Source: Dyadobacter linearis
GTDB taxonomy: Bacteria; Bacteroidota; Bacteroidia; Cytophagales; Spirosomataceae
Direction of reading: 5' to 3'
Assembly (NCBI RefSeq): GCF_907165045.1
Contig: NZ_CAJRAU010000004.1
Location: forward strand, 248,001-312,000
DNA: 64,000 bases
Below, piece by piece: positions 42,710 to 50,518 of this stretch. The position numbers were made by a program, and so were the translations under genes. The number at the start of each line of letters is the position of its first letter. Positions within the stretch are counted from its first letter, which is position 1. The notes under the pieces were generated by a model. It did no database searches, was not told the DNA's origin, and worked only from the letters and a program-made list of their open reading frames with translations.

Positions 42710-45319
42710 CTACAAATTAAATTCGATCAAAAACTCGGTCCCTTTATTTACTTCACTAAAAACTGATATGGATCCCCCCAACATTTCTACCTGGGTTTTG
42801 ACCATAAAAAGGCCCATACCTTTGCCTTCCACGTGGTTATGAAAGCGCTTATAGAGCCCGAAAAGATGTTCCCGTTTCTTAACCAGGTCTATTCCCAGTC
42901 CATTGTCTTTAAAGGATAAAGTGAGCCTGCCGTCTGATACCCTGCTACTGATTTGAATTGAAGGAGCCAGCCCGGCCTGATGATATTTGATGCTGTTGCT
43001 GATCAGGTTATGAAATATGCTGTACAGATATGTTTTAAGCGTAAACAATTCGCATGCCCGCTGAAAATCGGTCACAATCCGTACATTTTCTTTGTGTATT
43101 ACATTTGGTATACTGTCCTTAATGCTGTTAACCAGATCTTCAAAATTGACTGTTTCACTCTTTTCTCCAATTTCTTTTTTGATCTGCAGAATGGAATTTA
43201 AGTCCGTAATCACTACATCCAGCCTTTTTACATTGTCCAGAATTCCATTCAAAAAGTCCCTTTTCAACTCCGATGGATAATTTTCATCACTTAACAAACC
43301 TGAGAGTCCGATGATATTGGCAACCGGTGCGCGCAGGTTGTGCGAGACCATATATGAGAATTGTTCAAGCCCCTTGTTTGAAAGAGCAAGTTCATTCGAG
43401 TATTGATGGAGGTTATTATTTAGTTCATTAAGCTTCTTCTCAGACAGTTTGCGTTCTGTAATGTCTTTAAAAAAGACAGACAAGCCATTTACCGAGGGAT
43501 ATGCACTCACTTCCAGCCATCTGTTCAACGGTTCATAGTAATCCTCAAAATGAACCACCTGACCACTTTCAACAGCATAATTGTATTGTTTGCAAGACTC
43601 GGAATCTATGTTTGACGGAAACAGGTCCCAAAGATTTCGGTTAAGCACCTCGCTTTTAGTCGGTCCCAAAAGCCGGGTGGCCTCCTTATTCCAGTAGTTG
43701 ATCACCCAATCCTTATCTATCGCGAAAAACGCATCTCCAATACTTTCAAGGATGACATTTTTTTCTTCATAAGACCTGAGAACCTCTGATTCTGACTTTT
43801 TTATTTTATCAATATCCTGAAAGCTGCCATAAAGGATACAATTACCATTGACCAGTTCAGCTTCGCACATCACACGCACCCAACGCTCATTTCCCTTCGC
43901 AGTAACGATCTGAAGTTCTATATCAAACGATGTCTGGTACTTAAGTATCTGGTCCATTGACTGGTGTATAGCTTCCCGGTCATAGCCCGCCTTATAAAAG
44001 TTCATGGCCGTTTCCATGTCAGGAATAAAGTTGGCGTCGACTTCGTGGATCTGCCTGGTCATCGGTGACCAGAAAACGAGGTTATTTGCCGGATCCGCCT
44101 CAAAGCTTCCTACCCGCGCCATAGTCGTTGCCCTTTCCAGCCTTCGCTCACTTTGTAACAAAAGCTGCTGCGCATATTTCCTTTCGCTGATATCACGAAC
44201 AATCATGGAAGTATTCGCATTTCCATGCGCATTCTTGAACACGGTTGACGATATCTCACCGGCAAACCTGGAACCATCTTTACGTAAAAGTAAGACCTCT
44301 CCATTGGCTTTTCCTGTTCGAAGCCGCTCGTCCAGAAGAGCCGATAGCCTGGGATCGCCAAGATCTGCAAGGCCCGATCTGCCCGCATTGATGATTTCGC
44401 TTTCAGTCCTTTGAAAAATGCTGCATGCAGCCTGGTTGGCTTCGAGTACCTTACCATCTTGCGACGTTAAAAGAATACCGTCTATGCTGGTTTCAAACAA
44501 AAGCCGGTATTTTTCCTCACTGGCTGTAATAGCATCCTGCGCCAGCTTCCGCTCTGTTATATCCCGAAAATTATCAACAATTCCGTTGACAGCCGGATCA
44601 TCCAGTAAATTGGTTACAGTTGCCTCGATCCAGCGCCAGCTTCCATCTTTATGGCGCATCCGTCCGGTTTGGCCTTTCATTGTGATTCCGGGATTATCCA
44701 GAATTTTCTTGAGCATGATGCTCATATCAAAATTATCCTCAGGATGGATCAGCGTTAAGAGGTTCATACCCAAGACTTCATCCGGATCGTATCCCAAAAC
44801 ATTCTTAACAGAGACCGATGCATAAGTCGGGTTTCCCTGCGCATTTAAGATAATGACACCATCCGCACTGTGCTCGATGAGCGCACGGTAGCGCTGTTCG
44901 CTTATGATAAGCTCATCCAGAAATTTCTGATGTTCTTTCTTAAGTCGATATTTTTCAAGTGCATTGAAAATGGCTATTGGAAGCCTGCTCAGACGATCTT
45001 TCAGAATATAATCATCCGCTCCCTTCATAAGCAAATCCACCGCCGATTCATCGCTCATAGTAGCAGTGACGACGATAAAAGGAATTTCAAGCGCGGTATG
45101 ATTTAAGATTTTTAGCGCCTCAATGGAGTTGAACGATGGCAGAGAATGGTCGGCGAGAATGATATCCGGTGAAAACTCCGCCAATGCAGCTACAAACTCG
45201 TCCCTGGTGTCGACAACCAGCAACTGGTGTTGAATATCTGCTTTGATGAGCGCCTTTTTCACAAAGAGCGCATCGCTGGGCAGATCTTCAATATGCAGAA
45301 TTCTCATTGATTTATCCAT
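42710..45319 (-). CDS. Hybrid sensor histidine kinase with N-terminal receiver and four PAS domains
   Basis: Protein of 869 residues without membrane segments, thus cytoplasmic. Order: receiver domain (about 1-120; ILHIEDLPSDALFVK, IILADHSLP, YILKDRL), PAS 1 (about 135-255), PAS 2 (about 262-385), PAS 3 (about 385-510), PAS 4 (about 515-635), a dimerisation/phosphoacceptor helix with the histidine in MVSHNLRAPVANI (about 655), and an ATPase domain (about 745-869; DNGLGIDL, GKGMGLFMVKTQVEMLGG). It can both receive and send phosphoryl groups. Partner regulators flank it, 45363-45806 and 42298-42690. Ligands of the PAS domains are unknown. Confidence 0.93.
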   Translation of the reverse strand: MDKSMRILHIEDLPSDALFVKKALIKADIQHQLLVVDTRDEFVAALAEFSPDIILADHSLPSFNSIEALKILNHTALEIPFIVVTATMSDESAVDLLMKGADDYILKDRLSRLPIAIFNALEKYRLKKEHQKFLDELIISEQRYRALIEHSADGVIILNAQGNPTYASVSVKNVLGYDPDEVLGMNLLTLIHPEDNFDMSIMLKKILDNPGITMKGQTGRMRHKDGSWRWIEATVTNLLDDPAVNGIVDNFRDITERKLAQDAITASEEKYRLLFETSIDGILLTSQDGKVLEANQAACSIFQRTESEIINAGRSGLADLGDPRLSALLDERLRTGKANGEVLLLRKDGSRFAGEISSTVFKNAHGNANTSMIVRDISERKYAQQLLLQSERRLERATTMARVGSFEADPANNLVFWSPMTRQIHEVDANFIPDMETAMNFYKAGYDREAIHQSMDQILKYQTSFDIELQIVTAKGNERWVRVMCEAELVNGNCILYGSFQDIDKIKKSESEVLRSYEEKNVILESIGDAFFAIDKDWVINYWNKEATRLLGPTKSEVLNRNLWDLFPSNIDSESCKQYNYAVESGQVVHFEDYYEPLNRWLEVSAYPSVNGLSVFFKDITERKLSEKKLNELNNNLHQYSNELALSNKGLEQFSYMVSHNLRAPVANIIGLSGLLSDENYPSELKRDFLNGILDNVKRLDVVITDLNSILQIKKEIGEKSETVNFEDLVNSIKDSIPNVIHKENVRIVTDFQRACELFTLKTYLYSIFHNLISNSIKYHQAGLAPSIQISSRVSDGRLTLSFKDNGLGIDLVKKREHLFGLYKRFHNHVEGKGMGLFMVKTQVEMLGGSISVFSEVNKGTEFLIEFNL

Positions 45320-45362
45320 AGACCAGCAGTTTGCTGTGAATTATGATTTGAAGCGGCGCAGA

Positions 45363-45806
45363 TTATTGCCGCGGTGCATTGTTTACAGCGAGCCAGTAAA
45401 ATCCAAGTTCGGCGATCGTTTTCGAGAAATTCTCAAAGCCGAGCGGTTTGACAACATAACTGTTGACGCCAAGCTTATGGCTTTCAATAATATCTTTTTC
45501 CTCCTTGGAAGAAGTCATCATGACAACAGGTATCATTCTGGTACTATCATCAGCTTTTAAGATCCTAAGCACTTCCAGCCCATTTATTTTAGGCATCTTG
45601 ATATCCAGAAATATCACCCTTGGCTTGATATCCGGATTTCGATCGGAATATTCCCCCTTCCCGAAAATAAAGTCAACGGCCTGCGCGCCATCAATGAGAT
45701 GGACCAGGTTATTGGCAAGATTATGTTTTTTAAGTGCCCTGATCGTCAGTGCAGCATCCGACTTATTATCTTCTACCAGCAGGATCTGGATCTCTTGGTT
45801 TTCCAT
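45363..45806 (-). CDS. Rcp1-type single-domain response regulator
   Basis: Receiver of 147 residues. LLVEDNKSDAALTIRAL and the phosphoacceptor in VIFLDIKMPKINGLEVL, MMTSSKEEKD and SYVVKPLGF match the Rcp1/phytochrome response regulator type. No output domain. It sits 7 bases after the kinase 45814-46857, so it is the likely direct phosphoacceptor of that kinase. It then leads to the hybrid kinase gene 43 bases later. Confidence 0.94.
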   Translation of the reverse strand: MENQEIQILLVEDNKSDAALTIRALKKHNLANNLVHLIDGAQAVDFIFGKGEYSDRNPDIKPRVIFLDIKMPKINGLEVLRILKADDSTRMIPVVMMTSSKEEKDIIESHKLGVNSYVVKPLGFENFSKTIAELGFYWLAVNNAPRQ

Positions 45807-45813
45807 TCGTCAG

Positions 45814-46857
45814 TTAAGTAAGAGGTAATTCAGCGGGGATGGGAATTGAAAAGTAAAAACAAGCGCCTTCGCCCACTTTCCCTTCGGCCCAGACCTTGCC
45901 GCCATGCTTGACGATTATTTTTTGCACAATAGCCAATCCCACGCCGGTCCCTTCAAATTCGTTGCTGCTGTGCAGGCGTTGAAACACACCGAAAAGCTTG
46001 TCATAATACGTCATGTCAAAACCCGCACCGTCATCCTTAATGTAAAAAGTACAGAAACCGTCTTTTGGAAAACACCCGATCTCAATGTGGGCCAGCTCTT
46101 TTTTAGAAGAGTATTTCATCGCATTGGAAATCAGGTTTACATAAACCTGCCTCAGCATACTGGGATCGCCGGTTGCAACGTCAAGCTCTTTGATGTCGAA
46201 ACTGATTTCGCGGCCAGGCTCTAATTGCCTAAGCTGTGTAATGACCGACTTTACCATTTTGTCAGTATCCACATTGGATACTGAAATTTGCTGTTTGCTC
46301 AAACGGGAAAAATCCAGCAGGTTATCGATTAATTGCCCCATTTTATTCGAATTGGCAATAATCTCTGTTAGTAAGTATTGCGCATCCTCACCCAGTTCCT
46401 GAATATAATCTTCCAGAAGGATTTGGGTAAAACCATTTACAGCCCTCAACGGAGCCCTTAAATCATGAGAGACAGAATAAGAAAATGACTCCAGTTCCTG
46501 ATTGGCAGCTTCCAGGATCAAGGCTTGTTTTTCCTTTTCAATGTACTGTAATGCAAGTTCTTTATTGAGCAGATCCAGTTCTACCGACAGCTTCTTGACT
46601 TCTGCGTTTTGCAGGGCAAGTTCTTCATTAGCCTTGATTAGTTCTTCTGCCCTTTTTCCCTTCTCAATATTCTGACGCAGCAGTTCCCGGTTCGCTATGA
46701 TCAGCTCATCTGCCCTTTTTCCTTTTTCCTTATTTTGGAATACCAGTTCCTTGTTGGCGATGATAAGTTCTTTTGCCCGCTTGTCTCTTTCTGTATCTTG
46801 AAAGCGTAGTTCATCGGCAGAAACAAGTACCAACTGTGGATCTTCCCATTTGTCCAT
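45814..46857 (-). CDS. Sensor histidine kinase with 21-residue coiled-coil repeats
   Basis: Soluble histidine kinase of 347 residues with no sensory domain of known fold. The N-terminal third (about 13-110) is a coiled coil made of 21-residue units such as EKGKRADELIIANRELLRQN, followed by a dimerisation helix with the phospho-histidine in VSHDLRAPLRAVNGF and the ATPase domain (about 225-345; YSSKKELAHIEIG, DDGAGFDMTYYDKLFG, GTGVGLAIVQKIIVKHGG). This C-terminus is like bacteriophytochrome kinases. A ligand-independent or partner-sensing role is likely (inference). It heads the phosphorelay operon. Confidence 0.93.
   Translation of the reverse strand: MDKWEDPQLVLVSADELRFQDTERDKRAKELIIANKELVFQNKEKGKRADELIIANRELLRQNIEKGKRAEELIKANEELALQNAEVKKLSVELDLLNKELALQYIEKEKQALILEAANQELESFSYSVSHDLRAPLRAVNGFTQILLEDYIQELGEDAQYLLTEIIANSNKMGQLIDNLLDFSRLSKQQISVSNVDTDKMVKSVITQLRQLEPGREISFDIKELDVATGDPSMLRQVYVNLISNAMKYSSKKELAHIEIGCFPKDGFCTFYIKDDGAGFDMTYYDKLFGVFQRLHSSNEFEGTGVGLAIVQKIIVKHGGKVWAEGKVGEGACFYFSIPIPAELPLT
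46540..46791 (-). repeat. Four 21-residue (63-bp) coding repeats in kinase coiled coil
   Basis: Residues 23-106 of the kinase consist of four units of exactly 21 residues (three heptads); ERDKRAKELIIANKELVFQ, EKGKRADELIIANRELLRQ and EKGKRAEELIKANEELALQ are very similar, and EVKKLSVELDLLNKELALQ is more diverged. A half unit (about 13-22) precedes them. Whole units keep the coiled-coil phase, so copy number could vary without breaking the signal helix. Confidence 0.85.
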
Positions 46858-47007
46858 AAGTCACTGAATATAATGTTGAGGGAACTAAGAAACTGATATA
46901 GTGAAAGGTAGACCTAATTAATGGATAGTCAACCTGAATTAATTCGCTATCAGTAGGGAAGTAGTTTATGTAGATGTGCGATCACGAGGCTGAATAATCG
47001 CTTTATA

Positions 47008-47211
47008 TTACGGCAGGACGGGAGTAGTCAGATAATATTCATCAATCTGGTTCCAGGAATAACTGTAAATGATGCCACCCACTTCCTGTACAAAATCCCC
47101 GGCTTCGCTGTCGGTATAGCCAACGCGCCAGTTGGTAGTGTTTTTGATCCTGAATTTCAATGTGGAATTAGGCGGCGGGAGATCTTTTTTTGCTAATATT
47201 TTGATTTTCAT
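47008..47211 (-). CDS. Small hypothetical protein
   Basis: A 67-residue protein I do not recognise, MKIKILAKKDLPPPNSTLK at the start, strand-rich with several aromatics (NTTNWRVGYTDS, GIIYSYSWNQIDEYY). No signal peptide. It stands alone between the kinase operon and the 110-residue gene, with about 150 bases on each side that contain nothing recognisable. Expression and function are uncertain; it may not be a real gene. Confidence 0.5.
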   Translation of the reverse strand: MKIKILAKKDLPPPNSTLKFRIKNTTNWRVGYTDSEAGDFVQEVGGIIYSYSWNQIDEYYLTTPVLP

Positions 47212-47365
47212 ACCCGAAGGTAGCCTTTAATAGGCACAGCCAATACTATTCAAGCGCATCCATTACACACTACGAATGTTGTGAAAACTTCCAAGGTATA
47301 TATTTTTGAGGCAAGCGCTAGCCGAAAAAACTGCGCCTGGCATTCCTGAGCGCGTTTAGACTTGT

Positions 47366-47662
47366 TTACCAAACGTTGTCCTTCGACGTCGTTAGCATAT
47401 CCAATACATAATCCGCCAAGGGATCGCCGGGGCGGCGTTCATGGATATAATCATTTAACTGATTCTCCCAATCTAACATAGCTGCTTCGGGGTCTGGTCC
47501 GGATCCGAAGATGCCGGTTGTCGGGTCAGGCCCAAGCAGGCAGCAGAATGCGTCCCCTTCTTTATAAACAGTAGGCCTGAATAATTTGATGTTCCTCGTT
47601 AATCTGTCATTTTCGTAATCAACCGGCACCTGCATTTCTGGATCTATTTTCATCTGCTCCAT
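47366..47662 (-). CDS. Small hypothetical protein
   Basis: A 98-residue protein from the ATG at 47662 (a start at 47698 would add 12 residues). It has an acidic first half (MKIDPEMQVPVDYENDRLT), a glycine/cysteine/proline-rich centre (AFCCLLGPDPTTGIFGSGPDPEA) and a helical end (AMLDWENQLNDYIHERRP). The PTTGIFGSG/PDPEAAM arrangement recalls small HicB-like antitoxins and similar dimeric proteins, but I cannot name a family and see no partner toxin gene. It lies upstream of the tRNA region. Confidence 0.55.
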   Translation of the reverse strand: MEQMKIDPEMQVPVDYENDRLTRNIKLFRPTVYKEGDAFCCLLGPDPTTGIFGSGPDPEAAMLDWENQLNDYIHERRPGDPLADYVLDMLTTSKDNVW

Positions 47663-47812
47663 AGTAGTAAAAATTTGATACAGGGTGTGTCTTAGCAATG
47701 TACGTGCCAGACTAAGCGAAGGTTATGCGATTGCGCAAGGTTTATCAACTGGATAATATCAGATTCGAACCGACAAGCCAATTGCCTAGATAAAAACTAT
47801 TGCAACCAAAAG

Positions 47813-47845
47813 AAAAAGCACCTAGCGAATTCTCGCTAAGTGCTT
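47813..47845 (-). terminator. Rho-independent terminator of the tRNA gene
   Basis: Stem AAGCACCTAGCGA (47816-47828) and TCGCTAAGTGCTT (47833-47845), 12 of 13 paired, with T-run on the minus strand (AGAAAAA at 47811-47817 on the plus strand). It lies 9 bases beyond the tRNA 3' end. Confidence 0.8.
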
Positions 47846-47854
47846 GATTTATAG

Positions 47855-47928
47855 TGGGCCCACCTGGAATCGAACCAGGCACCTACTGATTATGAGTCAG
47901 TTGCTCTAACCGAATGAGCTATAGGCCC
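47855..47928 (-). tRNA. tRNA with CAU anticodon (elongator Met or Ile2)
   Basis: A complete cloverleaf of 74 bases. Acceptor GGGCCTA pairs with TGGGCCC (one G-T), D-stem GCTC/GAGC, anticodon stem ACTGA/TCAGT with loop CTCATAA, and T-stem CCTGG/CCAGG with TTCGATT loop. The anticodon is CAU. Whether the gene is elongator Met or Ile2 (needing lysidine) cannot be decided from the sequence here. The 3' CCA is not encoded. A terminator follows. Confidence 0.95.
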
Positions 47929-47944
47929 CTAAACTTATATTTAT

Positions 47945-47993
47945 GTCAGTTGCTCTAATCGACCGGGCAAACGCTTTGTGAGCTATAGGCCCT
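47945..47993 (-). pseudogene. Partial degenerate copy of the tRNA 5' half
   Basis: GTCAGTTGCTCTAATCGA (47945-47962) matches 47896-47913 of the intact tRNA with one change, and TGAGCTATAGGCCCCT-like sequence (47979-47993) matches 47915-47929. They are separated by a 15-base insertion (47963-47977) in the D-loop region. The copy includes acceptor 5', D-arm and part of the anticodon stem but lacks the 3' half, so it cannot be functional. It sits just upstream of the intact gene on the same strand. Confidence 0.75.
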
Positions 47994-48113
47994 CGCGCCA
48001 TGGGCGTGATTGGAGTGCAAAATTAGCGAAAGCGTGCAATTCTCCAAACGATATTGGCAAGAATAACTTCTTTCCTCCGTTGCTTCTTTTATTACTTTTG
48101 AAAAAAAATTGCT

Positions 48114-49346
48114 TTGAATAAAAGAAAGATAATCAATGACCCTGTCTATGGGTTTATAACGATTTCATCCGATCTGCTTTACGATCTGGTCGACCATCCT
48201 TTTTTGCAGCGGCTCCGGAGAATCAAGCAACTCGGTCTTGCCGATATTGTGTACCCGGGCGCATTGCACACGCGTTTTCACCACGCACTGGGCGCTATGC
48301 ATTTGATGAGCCAGGCACTCAGGGCTTTGCAGGAAAAGGGACATTTGATCTGGGAACCTGAGTTGGAAGCGGCGCAGGCTGCAATTTTGCTCCACGATCT
48401 CGGTCACGGGCCATTTTCGCACGTGCTGGAAAGCGTGATGCTGCCTGGCGTGGAGCACGAGTCTATCACACTTGCGATGATGAAAGAGCTGAACCGGCAA
48501 ATGAACGGGCGACTGGATATTGCCATTCAAATGTTTGAAGGGACGTACCCGCGAAAGTTTTTTCACCAGATGATTTCCAGCCAGCTGGATATGGACAGGA
48601 TGGATTACCTCAACCGCGACAGTTTTTATACAGGTGTTATCGAAGGTTCCATCGGTGCCGATAGGCTGATTAAAATGCTGGATATCAGCCACGATCAGCT
48701 GGTAATAGAGGAAAAAGGGTTATTAAGTATTGAGAACTTCCTGCACGCGAGACGATTAATGTACTGGCAGGTTTATTTACATAAAACCTTATTGAGTGCA
48801 CAGGCAATGCTCACGCAGATCCTGTTCCGGGCGCGGGAATTGGTACAGAATGGTGAAAAATTATTTGCTACCCCCGATTTTGAACGATTTCTCCATAATG
48901 AGTTTAAGCTGGAAGACTTCGATACGCTTCCTGATCTGATGGAGGCTTTCAACGGTTTGGACGATAATGACGTATGGGCTTCTGTAAAAGGGTGGAAAAC
49001 ACACCAAGATCCCGTTCTGTCCGTTTTATGCAGAAAATTATTAAACAGGGACTTGTTTAAAATCCAGTTTTACAAGGAACCTCCCGGTAACGAAGTGCTG
49101 GAACCGTTAAAAAAACAGTTGAGAAGCGCCGGCGTGAAGGAGGAAGAATTACATTTTTTTCTGATCGAAGGCGAAACAGCCAACTTGTCTTACGCGAAAG
49201 AACAGGACCCGATCCGCGTGAAAATGAAGAACGGAGTTTTGCTTGATATTGCAGATGCATCGGATATTCCGACCATCGAAGCGCTCACTAAGATTGTACG
49301 CAAGTACTATGTATGTTGGGCTAAAAATGTATCTTTGCGTGGTTAG
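48114..49346 (+). CDS. HD-domain phosphohydrolase (dNTPase-like), TTG start
   Basis: HD-superfamily metal-dependent phosphohydrolase of 410 residues. The motifs are HTRFHHALGAMHLM and LLHDLGHGPFSHVLE (the HD pair), then DMDRMDYLNRDSFYTG. Related proteins are predicted dNTP triphosphohydrolases; the true substrate is uncertain. The start is TTG at 48114, directly giving NKRKIINDPVYGF, which is conserved in family members; a TGA is in frame 5 codons upstream and the first ATG is too far inside. It precedes the lpxD-lpxC/fabZ-lpxA genes by 81 bases, as in many Bacteroidota. Confidence 0.9.
   Translation: MNKRKIINDPVYGFITISSDLLYDLVDHPFLQRLRRIKQLGLADIVYPGALHTRFHHALGAMHLMSQALRALQEKGHLIWEPELEAAQAAILLHDLGHGPFSHVLESVMLPGVEHESITLAMMKELNRQMNGRLDIAIQMFEGTYPRKFFHQMISSQLDMDRMDYLNRDSFYTGVIEGSIGADRLIKMLDISHDQLVIEEKGLLSIENFLHARRLMYWQVYLHKTLLSAQAMLTQILFRARELVQNGEKLFATPDFERFLHNEFKLEDFDTLPDLMEAFNGLDDNDVWASVKGWKTHQDPVLSVLCRKLLNRDLFKIQFYKEPPGNEVLEPLKKQLRSAGVKEEELHFFLIEGETANLSYAKEQDPIRVKMKNGVLLDIADASDIPTIEALTKIVRKYYVCWAKNVSLRG
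49330..49337 (+). promoter_or_regulatory. Candidate -7 element for the lpxD operon
   Basis: TATCTTTG matches TAnnTTTG within the last codons of the HD gene, 91 bases before the lpxD ATG. No good -33 motif was found, so the call is tentative. Confidence 0.3.
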
Positions 49347-49427
49347 TAAGGATCATATCAAGAAGAACCCGTCTTAATAATTTGCGCAACTTACTCGAAA
49401 TACATTACCCGAAATTAGCCGAAAAAT

Positions 49428-50468
49428 ATGAAATTTACTGTCAGCGAGATTGCCCAAATGCTTGATGGAACCATTGTTGGAGATGAAAAAATTACAATAG
49501 ATTCGGCTGCTAAAATTGAAGAAGGGCGTCCGGGGTGCATCTCTTTTTTAGCCAACAGTAAATACGAACCTTACGTTTATTCCACACTATCTTCCGCGGT
49601 TATAGTCAATAAGGATTTTACTCCCAAAAAGGAGGTTTCCACTACATTAATATATGTGGAAAATGCTTACACCGCCTTCACAATTCTTCTTGAAGAATAT
49701 CAAAAAAGACTTTCCCAGAATAAATCAGGTGTTGAACAGCCTTGTTTTATAGGTGACAACAGCCAGGTCGGCTCGGATGTTTACCGGGGGGCATTCTCTT
49801 ACATCGGTAAAAATTGCGTGATCGGCGACGGGGTAAAAATTTATCCTAATACTTATCTTGGCGACAATGTGACCATTGGGAATCACACGATTATTCACCC
49901 GGGTGCAAGAATTTACGACAATACGATCATCGGTAAAAACTGTGTGATCCTGGCTAATGCAGTTATTGGCGGCGCCGGTTTCGGATTTGCTCCGCAGGCT
50001 GATGGTACGTACAAATCAATTCCCCAATTGGGTAATGTAATTATTGAAGACGATGTGAATATCGGCTCCAATACCACGATTGATTGTGCCACAATGGGAT
50101 CGACGATCATCAGACAGGGAGTTAAAATAGATAATCTGGTCCAAATCGCGCATAATGTCGAGATTGGAAAAAATACCGTTATTGCAGCCCAGTCGGGCGT
50201 TTCAGGGTCGACAACCGTGGGTGAGCAATGTGTAATTGCAGGGCAGGTTGGTGTAGTTGGTCATATTACGATTGCAAATAATACCAAGATCGGCGCACAA
50301 AGTGGATTGGGAAAATCCGTGAAAAAGGAAGGACTGTCTTTCTCCGGATCTCCGGCACGTGATTTGAACGAACATTTAAGATCCATGGCGCTGGTAAGAA
50401 GGCTTCCTGAGATGGAAGAGCGGCTAAAAGATCTTGAAAGGAAACAGGAAACCTCTGATTTTCAGTAG
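49428..50468 (+). CDS. lpxD: UDP-3-O-acylglucosamine N-acyltransferase
   Basis: LpxD, third committed step of lipid A synthesis: adds a hydroxyacyl chain from acyl carrier protein to the 2-amino group of UDP-3-O-acyl-glucosamine. 346 residues: N-terminal uridine-binding domain (about 1-100; [21 protein letters not shown]) and left-handed beta-helix of hexapeptide repeats ([19 protein letters not shown] and others), with the catalytic His242 in [10 protein letters not shown]. The C-terminal helix ([16 protein letters not shown]) is the trimer cap. Starts the lpx operon; lpxC/fabZ follows after 50 bases. Confidence 0.96.
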   Translation: MKFTVSEIAQMLDGTIVGDEKITIDSAAKIEEGRPGCISFLANSKYEPYVYSTLSSAVIVNKDFTPKKEVSTTLIYVENAYTAFTILLEEYQKRLSQNKSGVEQPCFIGDNSQVGSDVYRGAFSYIGKNCVIGDGVKIYPNTYLGDNVTIGNHTIIHPGARIYDNTIIGKNCVILANAVIGGAGFGFAPQADGTYKSIPQLGNVIIEDDVNIGSNTTIDCATMGSTIIRQGVKIDNLVQIAHNVEIGKNTVIAAQSGVSGSTTVGEQCVIAGQVGVVGHITIANNTKIGAQSGLGKSVKKEGLSFSGSPARDLNEHLRSMALVRRLPEMEERLKDLERKQETSDFQ

Positions 50469-50518
50469 AAAAATCACCAAAATACCCAACAAGCCTTTAT
50501 GCAGAAAAGGAATTACTA

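Larger units (their letters stand above)
47699..48113. other. 415-base region with tRNA and tRNA fragment, no protein gene
   Basis: Contains a tRNA terminator, the tRNA at 47855-47928 and a partial tRNA copy at 47945-47993. The remainder (47699-47812, 47994-48113) is AT-rich with no gene or clear motif. Confidence 0.7.

Noticed and set aside
47800-48010. Integrated mobile element at the tRNA
   Set aside because: No integrase, transposase or phage genes in 64 kb and no 3' tRNA duplication; only a short 5' fragment.
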